A DNA stretch of 5,181 nucleotides, taken from assembly GCA_915069725.1 (NCBI GenBank), contig CAJZFF010000179.1, forward strand, positions 1-5,181, written 5' to 3'. The notes beneath the pieces were generated by a model. That model saw nothing but the letters and a program-made list of their open reading frames with translations, was not told the DNA's origin and searched no databases. Both the position numbers and the translations under genes were made by a program. Origin of the DNA: an uncultured Actinomyces sp. (GTDB lineage Bacteria > Actinomycetota > Actinomycetes > Actinomycetales > Actinomycetaceae). Positions 1 to 5,181 of this stretch are shown here, in pieces (position 1 is the first letter of the stretch; every line of letters starts with the position of its first letter).

Positions 1-691
1 CGTGCAGACGCGAGCCGACGTGCTCGGCCAGCAGGACGTCGCGGGCGATGATCGACTCCTCGGCCACCGCCGGCCAGCCGCGCAGGCCCAGCTCGGCGGA
101 GACGACGCCCTCGTGCATCTGGGAGCCCTCGGTGAGGCGGGGGTCCTGAGCGTGCTGAGCGATGACGCCGTCGAAGGACTTGACGTACTCCAGGGCCCGG
201 CGCATGAGGACGGGGTCGGAGACGCACTTGCCGTCGTCGGAGAAGACCCGCACCCGGGCGGCGGAGGTCGCCATGGCGCCCATGTCGGACAGGTGCTCGC
301 CGGCCAGTCCCGCCGAGACGGCGCCCACCGGGTGGACATCCACCCAGCCGGCCTCACGGCCCAGCCGCAGTACCTGCTCCACGACACCGGCGTTGTCCTG
401 GACGGGCGTGGTGTTGGCCATCGCGAAGACGGCGGTGTAGCCGCCGATGGCTGCGGCGCGGGTACCGGAGTAGATGGTCTCGGCGGACTCCCCTCCGGGC
501 TCGCGCAGGTGAGTGTGGATGTCGACGAGCCCGGGCAGAGCGATGAGCCCGTCCAGGTCATGGCGCTGGACATCGGCCGGGGCCTTCGCCGCTGCGTCAG
601 GGCCGATGGCGGTGATGGTGCCGTCGGTGATGAGAATGTCAGTGGGGTCCTCGCCGTAGGGGCGGACACCGGTCAGGAGGTGGGAGGTCAC
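1..691 (-). CDS. pyrC: Dihydroorotase, class I (N-terminal part; 3' end off the window)
   Basis: PyrC cyclises N-carbamoyl-aspartate to dihydroorotate, the third step of UMP synthesis, in the cytoplasm. The frame is open for 230 codons from a GTG at 691 to the left edge; class I enzymes are usually about 430 residues, so roughly half is visible. Residues 53-66 read [14 protein letters not shown], the classic metal-binding HxH (His59, His61) plus the substrate-contacting Arg63. Further on come MANTTP, then VFSDDG (the Asp that replaces a carboxylated Lys in many class I enzymes), IAQHAQD (metal-ligand His) and the typical [14 protein letters not shown] stretch. The GTG start overlaps the pyrB stop as GTGA (691-688); a weak GAAGGGA lies upstream, so re-initiation after pyrB is likely. 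There is no in-frame ATG near the start, and the N-terminus [13 protein letters not shown] fits the family. Identification is secure. Confidence 0.96.
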   Translation of the reverse strand, partial: MTSHLLTGVRPYGEDPTDILITDGTITAIGPDAAAKAPADVQRHDLDGLIALPGLVDIHTHLREPGGESAETIYSGTRAAAIGGYTAVFAMANTTPVQDNAGVVEQVLRLGREAGWVDVHPVGAVSAGLAGEHLSDMGAMATSAARVRVFSDDGKCVSDPVLMRRALEYVKSFDGVIAQHAQDPRLTEGSQMHEGVVSAELGLRGWPAVAEESIIARDVLLAEHVGSRLH

Positions 692-1674
692 AGCTGGTTC
701 CCTTCGTCAGCGAGGAGGAGGTAGAGGGCGGCCATACGGACGGAGACTCCGTTGCCGACCTGCTCGATGATGCGCGAGCGGGGGTCGTCGGCGGCCTCGG
801 CGGTGATCTCAAGGCCGCGGTTCATGGGGCCGGGGTGCATGACGATGGCATGCTCGGGCATGACCGCGCGCCGAGCGAGGTTCAGGCCGTATGCCTGCGA
901 GTACTCAGCAGGACTGGGAAAGAAACCGCCGCCGGCGGCACTCATGCGCTCACGCTGAACGCGCAGCATCATGACGGCATCCGGCTGGACAGTCTCGAGG
1001 GCCTCGTCCAGATCGAAGGAGACATCACAGGTCCAGTCGTCCATGCCGACGGGCAGCAGGGTGGGAGGGGCCACGAGGGTGACATGAGCGCCCAGGGCGG
1101 TCATCAGATCGACATTGGAGCGGGCCACCCGGGAGTGGAGGACATCACCGACGATAATGACCTTCGCCCCGCCCAGGTCCCGTCCCCGCGGGGCTGGAGA
1201 GCCGTCTGCGGCGGTACCGTCGGGCGCGTACCAGCGGCGCAGAGTCATCGCATCCAGGAGTGCCTGCGTAGGGTGCTGGTGGGTGCCGTCGCCCGCATTG
1301 AGCACGGGCACGTCGATCCAACCGGCATGTGCCAGCAGATGGGCGGCTCCGCACGCGGAGTGGCGGATGACGACCGCATCGGCGCCCATGGCCATGATCG
1401 TCTGGGCGGTGTCCTTGAGGGACTCGCCCTTGGACACTGAGGAGCCCTTGGCCGAGAAGTTGATGACGTCGGCGCTCAGGCGCTTGGCGGCGGCCTCGAA
1501 GGAGAGCCTGGTGCGGGTGGAGTCCTCGAAGAAGAGGTTCACCACGGTCTTGCCTCGCAGCGTCGGGAGCTTCTTGACTGCGTGACGCTGGGTGGCGGCC
1601 ATCGCCTCGGCGGTGTCCAGGACCATGACCGCTTCGTCGTGGGTCAGGTCCTTGGCGGAGAGCAGGTGCTTCAT
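688..1674 (-). CDS. pyrB: Aspartate carbamoyltransferase catalytic chain
   Basis: PyrB condenses carbamoyl phosphate with aspartate, the committed step of pyrimidine synthesis. The 328-residue product has all the family landmarks: the carbamoyl-phosphate loop STRTR at residues 52-56 within [21 protein letters not shown] at 82-89 (the Lys/Ser loop donated to the neighbouring subunit), RHSACGAAH at 104-112, the HPTQ motif at 134-137, [10 protein letters not shown] in the aspartate domain, and HPGPMNRG at 280-287. Compared with the mycobacterial enzyme as I recall it, there is a roughly 15-residue polar insertion ([17 protein letters not shown]) after the [13 protein letters not shown] helix, probably a surface loop. 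No regulatory chain gene (pyrI) is next to it, as expected for actinobacteria. It overlaps pyrR by ATGA at its start and pyrC by GTGA at its end. Confidence 0.98.
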   Translation of the reverse strand: MKHLLSAKDLTHDEAVMVLDTAEAMAATQRHAVKKLPTLRGKTVVNLFFEDSTRTRLSFEAAAKRLSADVINFSAKGSSVSKGESLKDTAQTIMAMGADAVVIRHSACGAAHLLAHAGWIDVPVLNAGDGTHQHPTQALLDAMTLRRWYAPDGTAADGSPAPRGRDLGGAKVIIVGDVLHSRVARSNVDLMTALGAHVTLVAPPTLLPVGMDDWTCDVSFDLDEALETVQPDAVMMLRVQRERMSAAGGGFFPSPAEYSQAYGLNLARRAVMPEHAIVMHPGPMNRGLEITAEAADDPRSRIIEQVGNGVSVRMAALYLLLADEGNQL

Positions 1675-2336
1675 CGGGTGGCCTCCTGGTTGCTGCGCTC
1701 ACTCGAACGCTCAGTGGGGACGTCTGCGGGGACGATGGTGACGGCGTCGGTGGAGGCGCCGAGCTCGGTCAGTGACACCACGACCTTCTCGGTGCGGGAG
1801 GTCGGCAGGTTCTTACCCACGTAGTCGGCTCGGATGGGCAGCTCCCGGTGTCCGCGGTCCACGAGTGCGGCCAGCTGCACGGCCCGGGGGCGGCCGATGG
1901 CGCCCAGGGCGTCGAGCGCGGCCCGGATGGTGCGCCCGGAGTAGAGGACGTCGTCGACGAGGATGACGACCTTGCCGTCAATGCCGCCCTGGGGGATCTC
2001 CGTGGGACGGGGAACGCGGATGGGATGGCGTCCCAGGTCATCGCGGTACATGGTGATGTCCAGGGTGCCGACCGGGACCTTGGCGGCCGGTGCCTGCTCG
2101 GCCTGCTCGGACCACTGAGTCCCTTCTCCCGCGGCGACAGCGAGCGCCTCGACGAGTCTGTGCGCGAGTGGTGCTCCCCCACTGGGGATCCCGAGGACGA
2201 CGATGTCCTGCGTCCCGTGGTTGCGCTCCAGGATCTCGTGCGCGATACGGAACAGGGAGCGGGCTATATCGGGAGGTCCGAGGATCTCCTTGCCCTGGAT
2301 CGGTGCGCCAGAGGCGCCTGACAAACTTTCGGCCAT
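1671..2336 (-). CDS. pyrR: Bifunctional pyr operon regulator / uracil phosphoribosyltransferase
   Basis: PyrR is a PRTase-fold protein that binds a stem-loop in pyr mRNA when UMP is high and, in many species, also makes UMP from uracil and PRPP. The 221-residue product shows the diagnostic PRPP loop [19 protein letters not shown] (123-141), the RNA/uracil-region motif ITMYRDDL (94-101), RVPRPTEIP (107-115) and the C-terminal [11 protein letters not shown] (175-185). Two things are unusual. The loop that is usually TRG (GIKTRG or GIPTRG in the homologues I recall) reads GIPSGG at 49-54, so its Arg is missing. An insertion of about 20 residues lies around 66-86, and a hydrophilic tail (about 203-221) follows the family's usual end at about 180 residues. 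The ATG has a strong AAGGAGG 6 nt upstream. It is first in the operon and is probably autoregulated through the leader element at 2345-2377. Confidence 0.96.
   Translation of the reverse strand: MAESLSGASGAPIQGKEILGPPDIARSLFRIAHEILERNHGTQDIVVLGIPSGGAPLAHRLVEALAVAAGEGTQWSEQAEQAPAAKVPVGTLDITMYRDDLGRHPIRVPRPTEIPQGGIDGKVVILVDDVLYSGRTIRAALDALGAIGRPRAVQLAALVDRGHRELPIRADYVGKNLPTSRTEKVVVSLTELGASTDAVTIVPADVPTERSSERSNQEATR
1682..1687 (-). promoter_or_regulatory. Ribosome binding site of pyrB
   Basis: A perfect AGGAGG on the minus strand lies 7 nt before the pyrB ATG (1674-1672), inside the last codons of pyrR. It supports this start and the ATGA overlap, so pyrB translation is likely coupled to pyrR translation. 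Confidence 0.8.
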
Positions 2337-2344
2337 TTCAGGCC

Positions 2345-2377
2345 TCCTTCCCCGCCTCTCAGGACGGACTTAAAGGA
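2345..2377 (-). promoter_or_regulatory. PyrR-binding loop that sequesters the pyrR Shine-Dalgarno
   Basis: In the pyrR mRNA sense, 2364-2354 reads UCCUGAGAGGC, which fits the PyrR-binding consensus I recall (ARUCCNGNGAGGYU). It folds as CCGUC (2367-2363) paired with GGCGG (2356-2352), enclosing the hexaloop CUGAGA; U2368-G2351 can add a wobble pair. The consensus A and U that flank the loop are replaced by a C and G that still pair, a compensatory change. Below an internal loop, UCCUU (2377-2373) pairs perfectly with AAGGA (2349-2345), which is most of the pyrR SD. Binding of UMP-PyrR should stabilise the stem and block translation of pyrR and, by coupling, of pyrB and pyrC. No U-tract terminator follows, so this looks like translational repression of the kind reported for mycobacteria. 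Confidence 0.85.
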
Positions 2378-2390
2378 TGTTGGTCGCCAT
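2370..2390 (-). other. Possible six-codon leader ORF (MATNIL) in the pyr leader
   Basis: An ATG at 2390 opens a six-codon frame, MATNIL, ending in TAA at 2372-2370. A GGAGG lies upstream at 2408-2404, but its 13-nt spacing is longer than optimal. The last codons lie on the 5' arm (2377-2373) of the stem that hides the pyrR SD, so a ribosome here would open that stem. This is position-based inference; so short an ORF can arise by chance. Confidence 0.2.
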
Positions 2391-2416
2391 CGAGTGTACG
2401 TCACCTCCGGTGGGAT

Positions 2417-2455
2417 GTGCTCGTCCACACAGCACGACCTTCGGAGACGAAGGTC
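2417..2455 (-). other. Two adjacent hairpins in the pyr leader
   Basis: Positions 2436-2443 and 2448-2455 form a perfect 8-bp stem (GACCTTCG/CGAAGGTC) closing a 4-nt loop (UCUC in the pyrR sense). Directly next to it, 2417-2421 and 2431-2435 form a 5-bp stem with a 9-nt loop. No U-run follows either one, so they do not look like an intrinsic terminator. They lie upstream of the PyrR loop and may shape the leader; GGACG in the loop of the second one (2426-2422) could also pair with CGUCC (2366-2362) of the PyrR stem. Confidence 0.45.
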
Positions 2456-2477
2456 ACGCCAACGGCTGCGGAACGGC

Positions 2478-2579
2478 TCAGCGTCTGACGACGGTCGCAA
2501 CAGGACGTGTTTCGCACCTACAAAATGTCCGTAACAATGTTTAGTCTTAGCCCCATGCTCAGGCGTCATCAGACGCTGA
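2478..2579. repeat. 16-bp inverted repeat flanking an AT-rich core between pyrR and the GH16 gene
   Basis: The left arm at 2478-2493 is TCAGCGTCTGACGACG; the right arm at 2564-2579 is its reverse complement with one mismatch (15 of 16). The arms are 70 bp apart and enclose the most AT-rich part of the region (about 2517-2550). Each arm itself contains the dyad CGTC-N4-GACG, centred 82 bp apart. A pair of regulator sites is one reading. A weak minus-strand promoter-like pair (TTGTGA at 2596-2591, TCTGAT at 2573-2568, 17-nt spacer) has its -10 inside the right arm. Confidence 0.5.
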
Positions 2580-2605
2580 CTGCGAGATCGTCACAACATG
2601 TCGAG

Positions 2606-2715
2606 TGCTTGAGAAGTGAGTGCCGGATCCATCTGAGCCCGATTGAGAGCTGAACGATGTCGCAGAGCAGGCACGGTCCGGTGTTGCTGCTGTATTAGCA
2701 ACTTCTTCTCAAGCA
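2606..2715 (+). repeat. 11-bp inverted repeat and inner hairpin in the GH16 leader
   Basis: TGCTTGAGAAG at 2606-2616 is the exact reverse complement of CTTCTCAAGCA at 2705-2715. The right arm overlaps the first base of the AAGGAA Shine-Dalgarno (2715-2720) of the GH16 gene. Between the arms, GTTGCT (2683-2688) and AGCAAC (2697-2702) form a 6-bp hairpin with an 8-nt loop. If this stretch is transcribed, the RNA could fold so that the ribosome site sits at the base of a long stem, but no known riboswitch was recognised. Confidence 0.4.
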
Positions 2716-2727
2716 AGGAACGCCCTC

Positions 2728-3591
2728 ATGACACTCCCTTCTCGACGTTCGATCATCACCGGCCTCAGCGCCGGGGCAGGATTGGCTGCCGCCGGTCTCG
2801 TCTCCCCCTCGCAGGCAGCGGCGGCGGAGTCCTCCTACGACTTCGGCAGCGTCATCTTCAATGAGCAGTTCTCTGACGGATCGGACTTCTCCCCGTCACG
2901 GTGGCGGGACAACCACTCGGAGCCCGAGTCCTGCACCAGCTACGACTGGGGGGTGTTCACCCATGACACCCACAGCGTCAGCAACGGTGTCGGGCACGTC
3001 CTGTGGCGCAAGCGCGCCACCCCCCTCAAGGGCTTCCAGAACCGCTTCGACAAGGAGCCGACCCTGCGCCACGTCGACCAGGCCTTTGTCACCACGCAGG
3101 GGCTGTTCTCCTTCGTCTACGGCTCCTTGGAGACCAGGGCACGTTTCCCTCAGTCGGCTGAGGGACTCTTCGCCGGCATCTGGTTGCGGGCGGACGACGA
3201 CAACAACGGGGGCGAGATCGATGTCGTGGAGACCTACGGCGGCGGCAGCGCCACCGGCATCGCAGAGTCGACAGTGCACTACGGCCAGGCGGGGGGCAAA
3301 GGAAGCAACCTGGGGGTCTCGCCGCGGCCCGATCTCACCCAGTGGCACACCTACGGGATGGAGAAGACCCCCGAGAGCATTCTCTTCCTCTTCGACGGTC
3401 AGCCCTACCACGAGGTCTCGCGTTCAGCATCGCAGAAGGAGTTCGATGCCTGCTTCGGTCACAACGCTGCCTACCACATCTGCCTGACCACGCACAGCGG
3501 AAGCATCCACCGGGGACGGCTCAAGCACGAGGGCTTCACGCAGGCCCAGGTGGATATTGACTACATCGTGGTACGGGCGATGGATGAGTAG
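2728..3591 (+). CDS. Secreted glycoside hydrolase family 16 protein with Tat-like signal peptide
   Basis: The 287-residue product is a predicted extracellular beta-glycanase of the GH16 jelly-roll family, which hydrolyses or transfers beta-1,3/1,4-glucans and related polysaccharides; the substrate cannot be told from sequence. Residues 4-11 (PSRRSIIT) give a twin-arginine motif, followed by a hydrophobic segment to about residue 25 and an Ala-rich likely cleavage site around 30-33. The catalytic motif EIDVVE is at 163-168, with the expected nucleophile Glu163, Asp165 and acid/base Glu168, and has the extra residue of the beta-bulge GH16 type. GSLETRARFP (132-141), GLFAGIWLRADD (146-157), STVHYG and WHTYGMEKTPESILFLFDGQPYHEV match the usual core order. 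There is no carbohydrate-binding module, repeat or LPXTG anchor, so it is probably released. The ATG has AAGGAA 7 nt upstream. It is a single-gene unit, divergent from pyrR and convergent with the next gene. Confidence 0.88.
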   Translation: MTLPSRRSIITGLSAGAGLAAAGLVSPSQAAAAESSYDFGSVIFNEQFSDGSDFSPSRWRDNHSEPESCTSYDWGVFTHDTHSVSNGVGHVLWRKRATPLKGFQNRFDKEPTLRHVDQAFVTTQGLFSFVYGSLETRARFPQSAEGLFAGIWLRADDDNNGGEIDVVETYGGGSATGIAESTVHYGQAGGKGSNLGVSPRPDLTQWHTYGMEKTPESILFLFDGQPYHEVSRSASQKEFDACFGHNAAYHICLTTHSGSIHRGRLKHEGFTQAQVDIDYIVVRAMDE

Positions 3592-3601
3592 CTTGTGCGG
3601 C

Positions 3602-3621
3602 GCCCGTTGTTCTCATCGGGC
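3602..3621. terminator. Probable bidirectional terminator hairpin
   Basis: GCCCG (3602-3606) and CGGGC (3617-3621) pair around a 10-nt loop; GG at 3622-3623 can pair with CC just outside the other arm across a one-base bulge. It begins 10 nt after the GH16 stop and 11 nt after the stop of the convergent membrane protein gene. There is no U-tract, as is common in high-GC actinobacteria. A second, longer dyad (3621-3628 with 3647-3654, CCCGGGAA/TTCCCGGG) overlaps the end of the minus-strand gene and may add to it. The minus-strand loop contains GATGAGAAC, also found in the terminator at 4490-4517. Confidence 0.5.
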
Positions 3622-3632
3622 CCGGGAAGAGA

Positions 3633-4316
3633 TCATGCTGGCTGCGTTCCCGGGGCCTGAGACGCTCTGACCACCGGGTTCAGCGCCTTGCTCATGCGGA
3701 GCACAACGACGAACCCCGCTGCGATCAGAACCTCCACCAGGTCGCAGGCGACAAGCAGAGATTTGACAACGGACTCGGACGAGCCCTCCGAGAACCAAGC
3801 GACATAAATGGCGAGGGTGGGAAGTCCAGCCACAATACTCGCCACCAGCAGCATCAACGTTGGCAACTTGGCCGCGATCCATCCGTCGGGCTGGACCTGA
3901 GGTGTCCGGGAGTTCGCCCGAATACAGGCGATAAGACCGAGGATGAACGTCACGATCCACCCGAGGCCGACGATGAACGGGGCGGCGATCATCATGAGAA
4001 GGGCAAGGAGCGCGAGCTCCAGGTACTCTTCCCCCTGCAGGTTGACAGTGAGGAGTTCGTAGGTGGTGAAGATAATCTGGATCATCATGGTGATGAGCCC
4101 GATGATGCTGCCGGCGATTGAGACCTTGCGGGTCGCGGAGCGCTTGCGCTGAACCTCCATCAAGACCGGATCGATCGAGCCGAAGCCAGCAGCAGTTGTC
4201 TGCCCCACCGGAGGGTTGTAGCGGCCGTAAGGAACAGGCGCGGGGGCGTTCCGCACGTAGCCGGCGTCCTCGATACGGGGGTCGCGGTTGGGATTCTGGG
4301 GAGGTAGGTGGCTCAT
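3633..4316 (-). CDS. Four-helix membrane protein of unknown function, tandem paralogue 1
   Basis: I do not recognise this family. The 227-residue product begins with a Pro/Asn-rich soluble segment (about 1-50, with APAPVPYGRYNPPVG), then a basic RKRSATRK (57-64) and four hydrophobic helices at about 66-91, 101-132, 151-174 and 184-206. The basic residues before helix 1, in the helix 2-3 loop and after helix 4 predict both termini inside the cell. The helix 2-3 loop SRTPQVQPDGWIAAK (136-150) and the end RMSKALNPVVRASQAPG are almost identical in the neighbouring paralogue. I start at the ATG 4316-4314 because GGAG lies 6 nt upstream; a TTG five codons earlier (4331) has no ribosome site. No enzymatic motif is visible. 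Such Pro-rich-tail small membrane proteins are common near actinobacterial cell envelope functions, but no role can be assigned. Confidence 0.85.
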   Translation of the reverse strand: MSHLPPQNPNRDPRIEDAGYVRNAPAPVPYGRYNPPVGQTTAAGFGSIDPVLMEVQRKRSATRKVSIAGSIIGLITMMIQIIFTTYELLTVNLQGEEYLELALLALLMMIAAPFIVGLGWIVTFILGLIACIRANSRTPQVQPDGWIAAKLPTLMLLVASIVAGLPTLAIYVAWFSEGSSESVVKSLLVACDLVEVLIAAGFVVVLRMSKALNPVVRASQAPGTQPA

Positions 4317-4391
4317 GGGGTACTCCGGCAACAGCAGAGAGGGGTGGGGGCTCTCAGCCTAGGCGACCGGCGTCGGATGGGCACAGCTCAG

Positions 4392-4419
4392 AGCATAGGG
4401 AGTCTGCCCCATGCCTCAA
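4392..4419 (-). promoter_or_regulatory. Candidate promoter of paralogue 1
   Basis: On the minus strand, TTGAGG (4419-4414) and TATGCT (4397-4392) are separated by 16 nt and resemble -35 and -10 boxes; the -10 fits the actinobacterial TANNNT pattern. It would give a leader of about 70 nt. Each box matches the consensus at only 4 of 6 positions, so this is tentative. Confidence 0.3.
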
Positions 4420-4489
4420 GCCCCTGGCTCCATGGCTCGGCGCTCAGCATCCCGCACTGCTCAACCTCGAAGGTCATCTCAGTGGCTCG

Positions 4490-4517
4490 CCGGCGCCCAA
4501 GTTCTCATCGGCACCGG
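4490..4517 (-). terminator. Probable terminator of paralogue 2
   Basis: In the minus-strand sense, CCGGUGCC (4517-4510) pairs with GGCGCCGG (4497-4490) over 8 bp, including one U-G pair, around a 12-nt loop GATGAGAACTTG. It starts 4 nt after the stop codon at 4522-4524 and has no U-tract. The loop GATGAGAAC is shared with the hairpin after paralogue 1, which supports a conserved, functional element. It implies that paralogue 1 is transcribed at least partly from its own promoter. Confidence 0.5.
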
Positions 4518-4521
4518 GAGG

Positions 4522-5181
4522 TCACGCGGACTGTGCTCTCGGGGCCTGAGATGCTCTGACCGCCGGGTCCAGCGCCTTGCTCATACGGAGCAGAAACACG
4601 AACGCAACGACGATCAGGACCTGGGTCAGGCCGCAGAACATGAGTAATGGCTCCAGGAAGCCATCGATGAAATCATCGGTGTAGTCACGTGAGAGCGCCT
4701 CGTACAGGAACACGTACATGATGAGGGTGGGCAGTCCCGTCACGATGCTGGTGACCAGCAGCGCCAGCGTTGGCGTCTTAGCCTGGATCCATCCGTCCGG
4801 CTGAACCTGAGGCATGCGGGAACGGGCCTGAATGCAGGCGACAAGAGCCAGGATGAAGGTGATGACCCATCCAAGGCAAACGGCCATCGGAGCGAGGACC
4901 ACGATGAGAAGGGACATGAACAGCAAGAACTCGCCCTGCTGCCCCGCGTACCCGATGCCGAGGAACATGGTGACGATGATGGCCATCTGGATCATCATGG
5001 TGATGAGCCCGATGATGCCGCTGGTGAGCGAGACCTTGCGGGTCGCGGAGCGCTCGCGCTCGCACATGAGGACCGGGTCGTTCCAGGTGAATCCAAGAAC
5101 CGGGTTCAGTCCCATCGGAGGGTAGGGACCGTGAGGAACAGGCGTGGGTCCGTTCCATGGATAACCTCCGGGAGCTGCTGG
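4522..5181 (-). CDS. Four-helix membrane protein of unknown function, tandem paralogue 2 (5' end off the window)
   Basis: This is a close paralogue of the preceding membrane protein: DPVLM, ERSATRKVS, GLITMMIQ, GWVITFIL, SRMPQVQPDGWIQAK and RMSKALDPAVRASQAP are shared or nearly so. Four hydrophobic helices follow the basic segment in the same order, with a somewhat longer, acidic outer loop between helices 3 and 4 (SRDYTDDFIDG). The frame stays open to the right edge, giving 219 visible residues. The part upstream of the ATG at 5115 reads NGPTPVPHGPYPPMG, which aligns with APAPVPYGRYNPPVG of paralogue 1, so that ATG is internal and the true start lies beyond 5181. Topology is predicted as both ends inside. 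Function is unknown; the two copies may act together, for example as a hetero-oligomer, but this is only inference from adjacency. Confidence 0.85.
   Translation of the reverse strand, partial: PAAPGGYPWNGPTPVPHGPYPPMGLNPVLGFTWNDPVLMCERERSATRKVSLTSGIIGLITMMIQMAIIVTMFLGIGYAGQQGEFLLFMSLLIVVLAPMAVCLGWVITFILALVACIQARSRMPQVQPDGWIQAKTPTLALLVTSIVTGLPTLIMYVFLYEALSRDYTDDFIDGFLEPLLMFCGLTQVLIVVAFVFLLRMSKALDPAVRASQAPRAQSA

Larger units (their letters stand above)
2337..2727. other. Divergent intergenic region, pyrR / GH16 gene
   Basis: This 391-bp stretch has no convincing protein gene. From the pyrR side it holds the pyrR SD and PyrR loop, a possible six-codon ORF, two hairpins, the 16-bp inverted repeat with its AT-rich core, and the structured leader of the GH16 gene. 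Promoters for both directions should be here, but I found only weak matches (the TTGTGA/TCTGAT pair on the minus strand) and none I would assert on the plus strand. Confidence 0.7.
3652..5065 (-). repeat. Diverged tandem duplication (paralogue pair), nucleotide level
   Basis: Blocks of near-identical DNA recur between the two genes. Positions 3652-3703 match 4541-4592 at 48 of 52 bases; 4075-4108 match 4985-5018 exactly (34 bases); 4120-4144 match 5030-5054 exactly. Offsets change from 889 to 910 because copy 2 is 21 bp longer in between. Identity falls in the outer loops and in parts of helices 1-2, so the copies are diverging unevenly. Confidence 0.8.

Noticed and set aside
2..724. Long plus-strand open frame opposite pyrC
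   Set aside because: It is antisense to a clear dihydroorotase, has low-complexity Gly/Asp/Val-rich composition typical of a high-GC shadow frame, and has no family motif.
835..1585. Plus-strand open frames opposite pyrB
   Set aside because: They lie antisense to an intact aspartate carbamoyltransferase with every motif in place; they are shadows of GC-rich codon use.
2264..2569. Minus-strand frame of about 100 codons across the pyr leader
   Set aside because: It overlaps the pyrR start in another frame, runs through the PyrR loop and hairpins, and shows no recognisable domain or good ribosome site at its start.
2683..2710. GTTGCT/AGCAAC hairpin followed by TTCTTCTC as a terminator
   Set aside because: The stem is short and AT-poor termination signals are absent; it lies just before the GH16 start, so a leader structure is more likely than a transcription end.
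2896..3411. Minus-strand open frame inside the GH16 gene
   Set aside because: The plus-strand frame encodes a complete GH16 protein with signal peptide and catalytic motif; the reverse frame has no known features.
4317..4331. TTG at 4331 as the start of membrane paralogue 1
   Set aside because: No ribosome site precedes it, whereas GGAG sits 6 nt before the ATG at 4316.
4118..4647. Plus-strand open frames across the gap between the two paralogues
   Set aside because: They cross the terminator and both membrane genes in antisense and have arginine- and serine-rich low-complexity content; no start signal or motif supports them.
5113..5115. ATG at 5115 as the start of membrane paralogue 2
   Set aside because: The frame is open upstream to the window edge and that stretch aligns with the N-terminal segment of paralogue 1, so this ATG is internal.

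Overview
The window looks like a chromosomal segment of a high-GC Gram-positive bacterium. The third codon positions are strongly GC-rich, the pyrimidine genes are ordered pyrR-pyrB-pyrC, and the PyrB and PyrC sequences resemble actinobacterial homologues. My best guess is an Actinomyces-like member of the Actinomycetaceae. That assignment is an inference from sequence style, not from a search.

Region 1 (1-2336, minus strand) is the start of a pyrimidine biosynthesis operon: pyrR (regulator/uracil phosphoribosyltransferase), pyrB (aspartate carbamoyltransferase) and the N-terminal half of pyrC (dihydroorotase), which runs off the left edge. The genes overlap by ATGA and GTGA, which implies tight translational coupling. 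The pyrR leader carries a very good match to the PyrR-binding RNA loop. A lower stem of that element buries the pyrR Shine-Dalgarno sequence, so the operon is probably controlled by PyrR at translation initiation rather than by a Bacillus-type attenuator.

Region 2 (2337-2727) is a 391-bp divergent intergenic region. It holds the pyr leader (PyrR loop, two adjacent hairpins and a possible six-codon leader ORF). It also has a 16-bp inverted repeat flanking an AT-rich core, and a structured leader in front of the rightward gene.

Region 3 (2728-3591, plus strand) encodes a secreted single-domain glycoside hydrolase family 16 protein with a Tat-like signal peptide and an intact EIDVVE catalytic motif.

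Region 4 (3592-5181) contains two tandem, closely related four-helix membrane proteins of unknown function on the minus strand. The right-hand copy is cut by the window edge, so its start is not visible. Both copies end in a similar hairpin with the same loop sequence, so the duplication included the terminator. The left copy's hairpin probably also ends the convergent GH16 transcript. No RNA genes, CRISPR arrays, insertion sequences or defence systems were seen.
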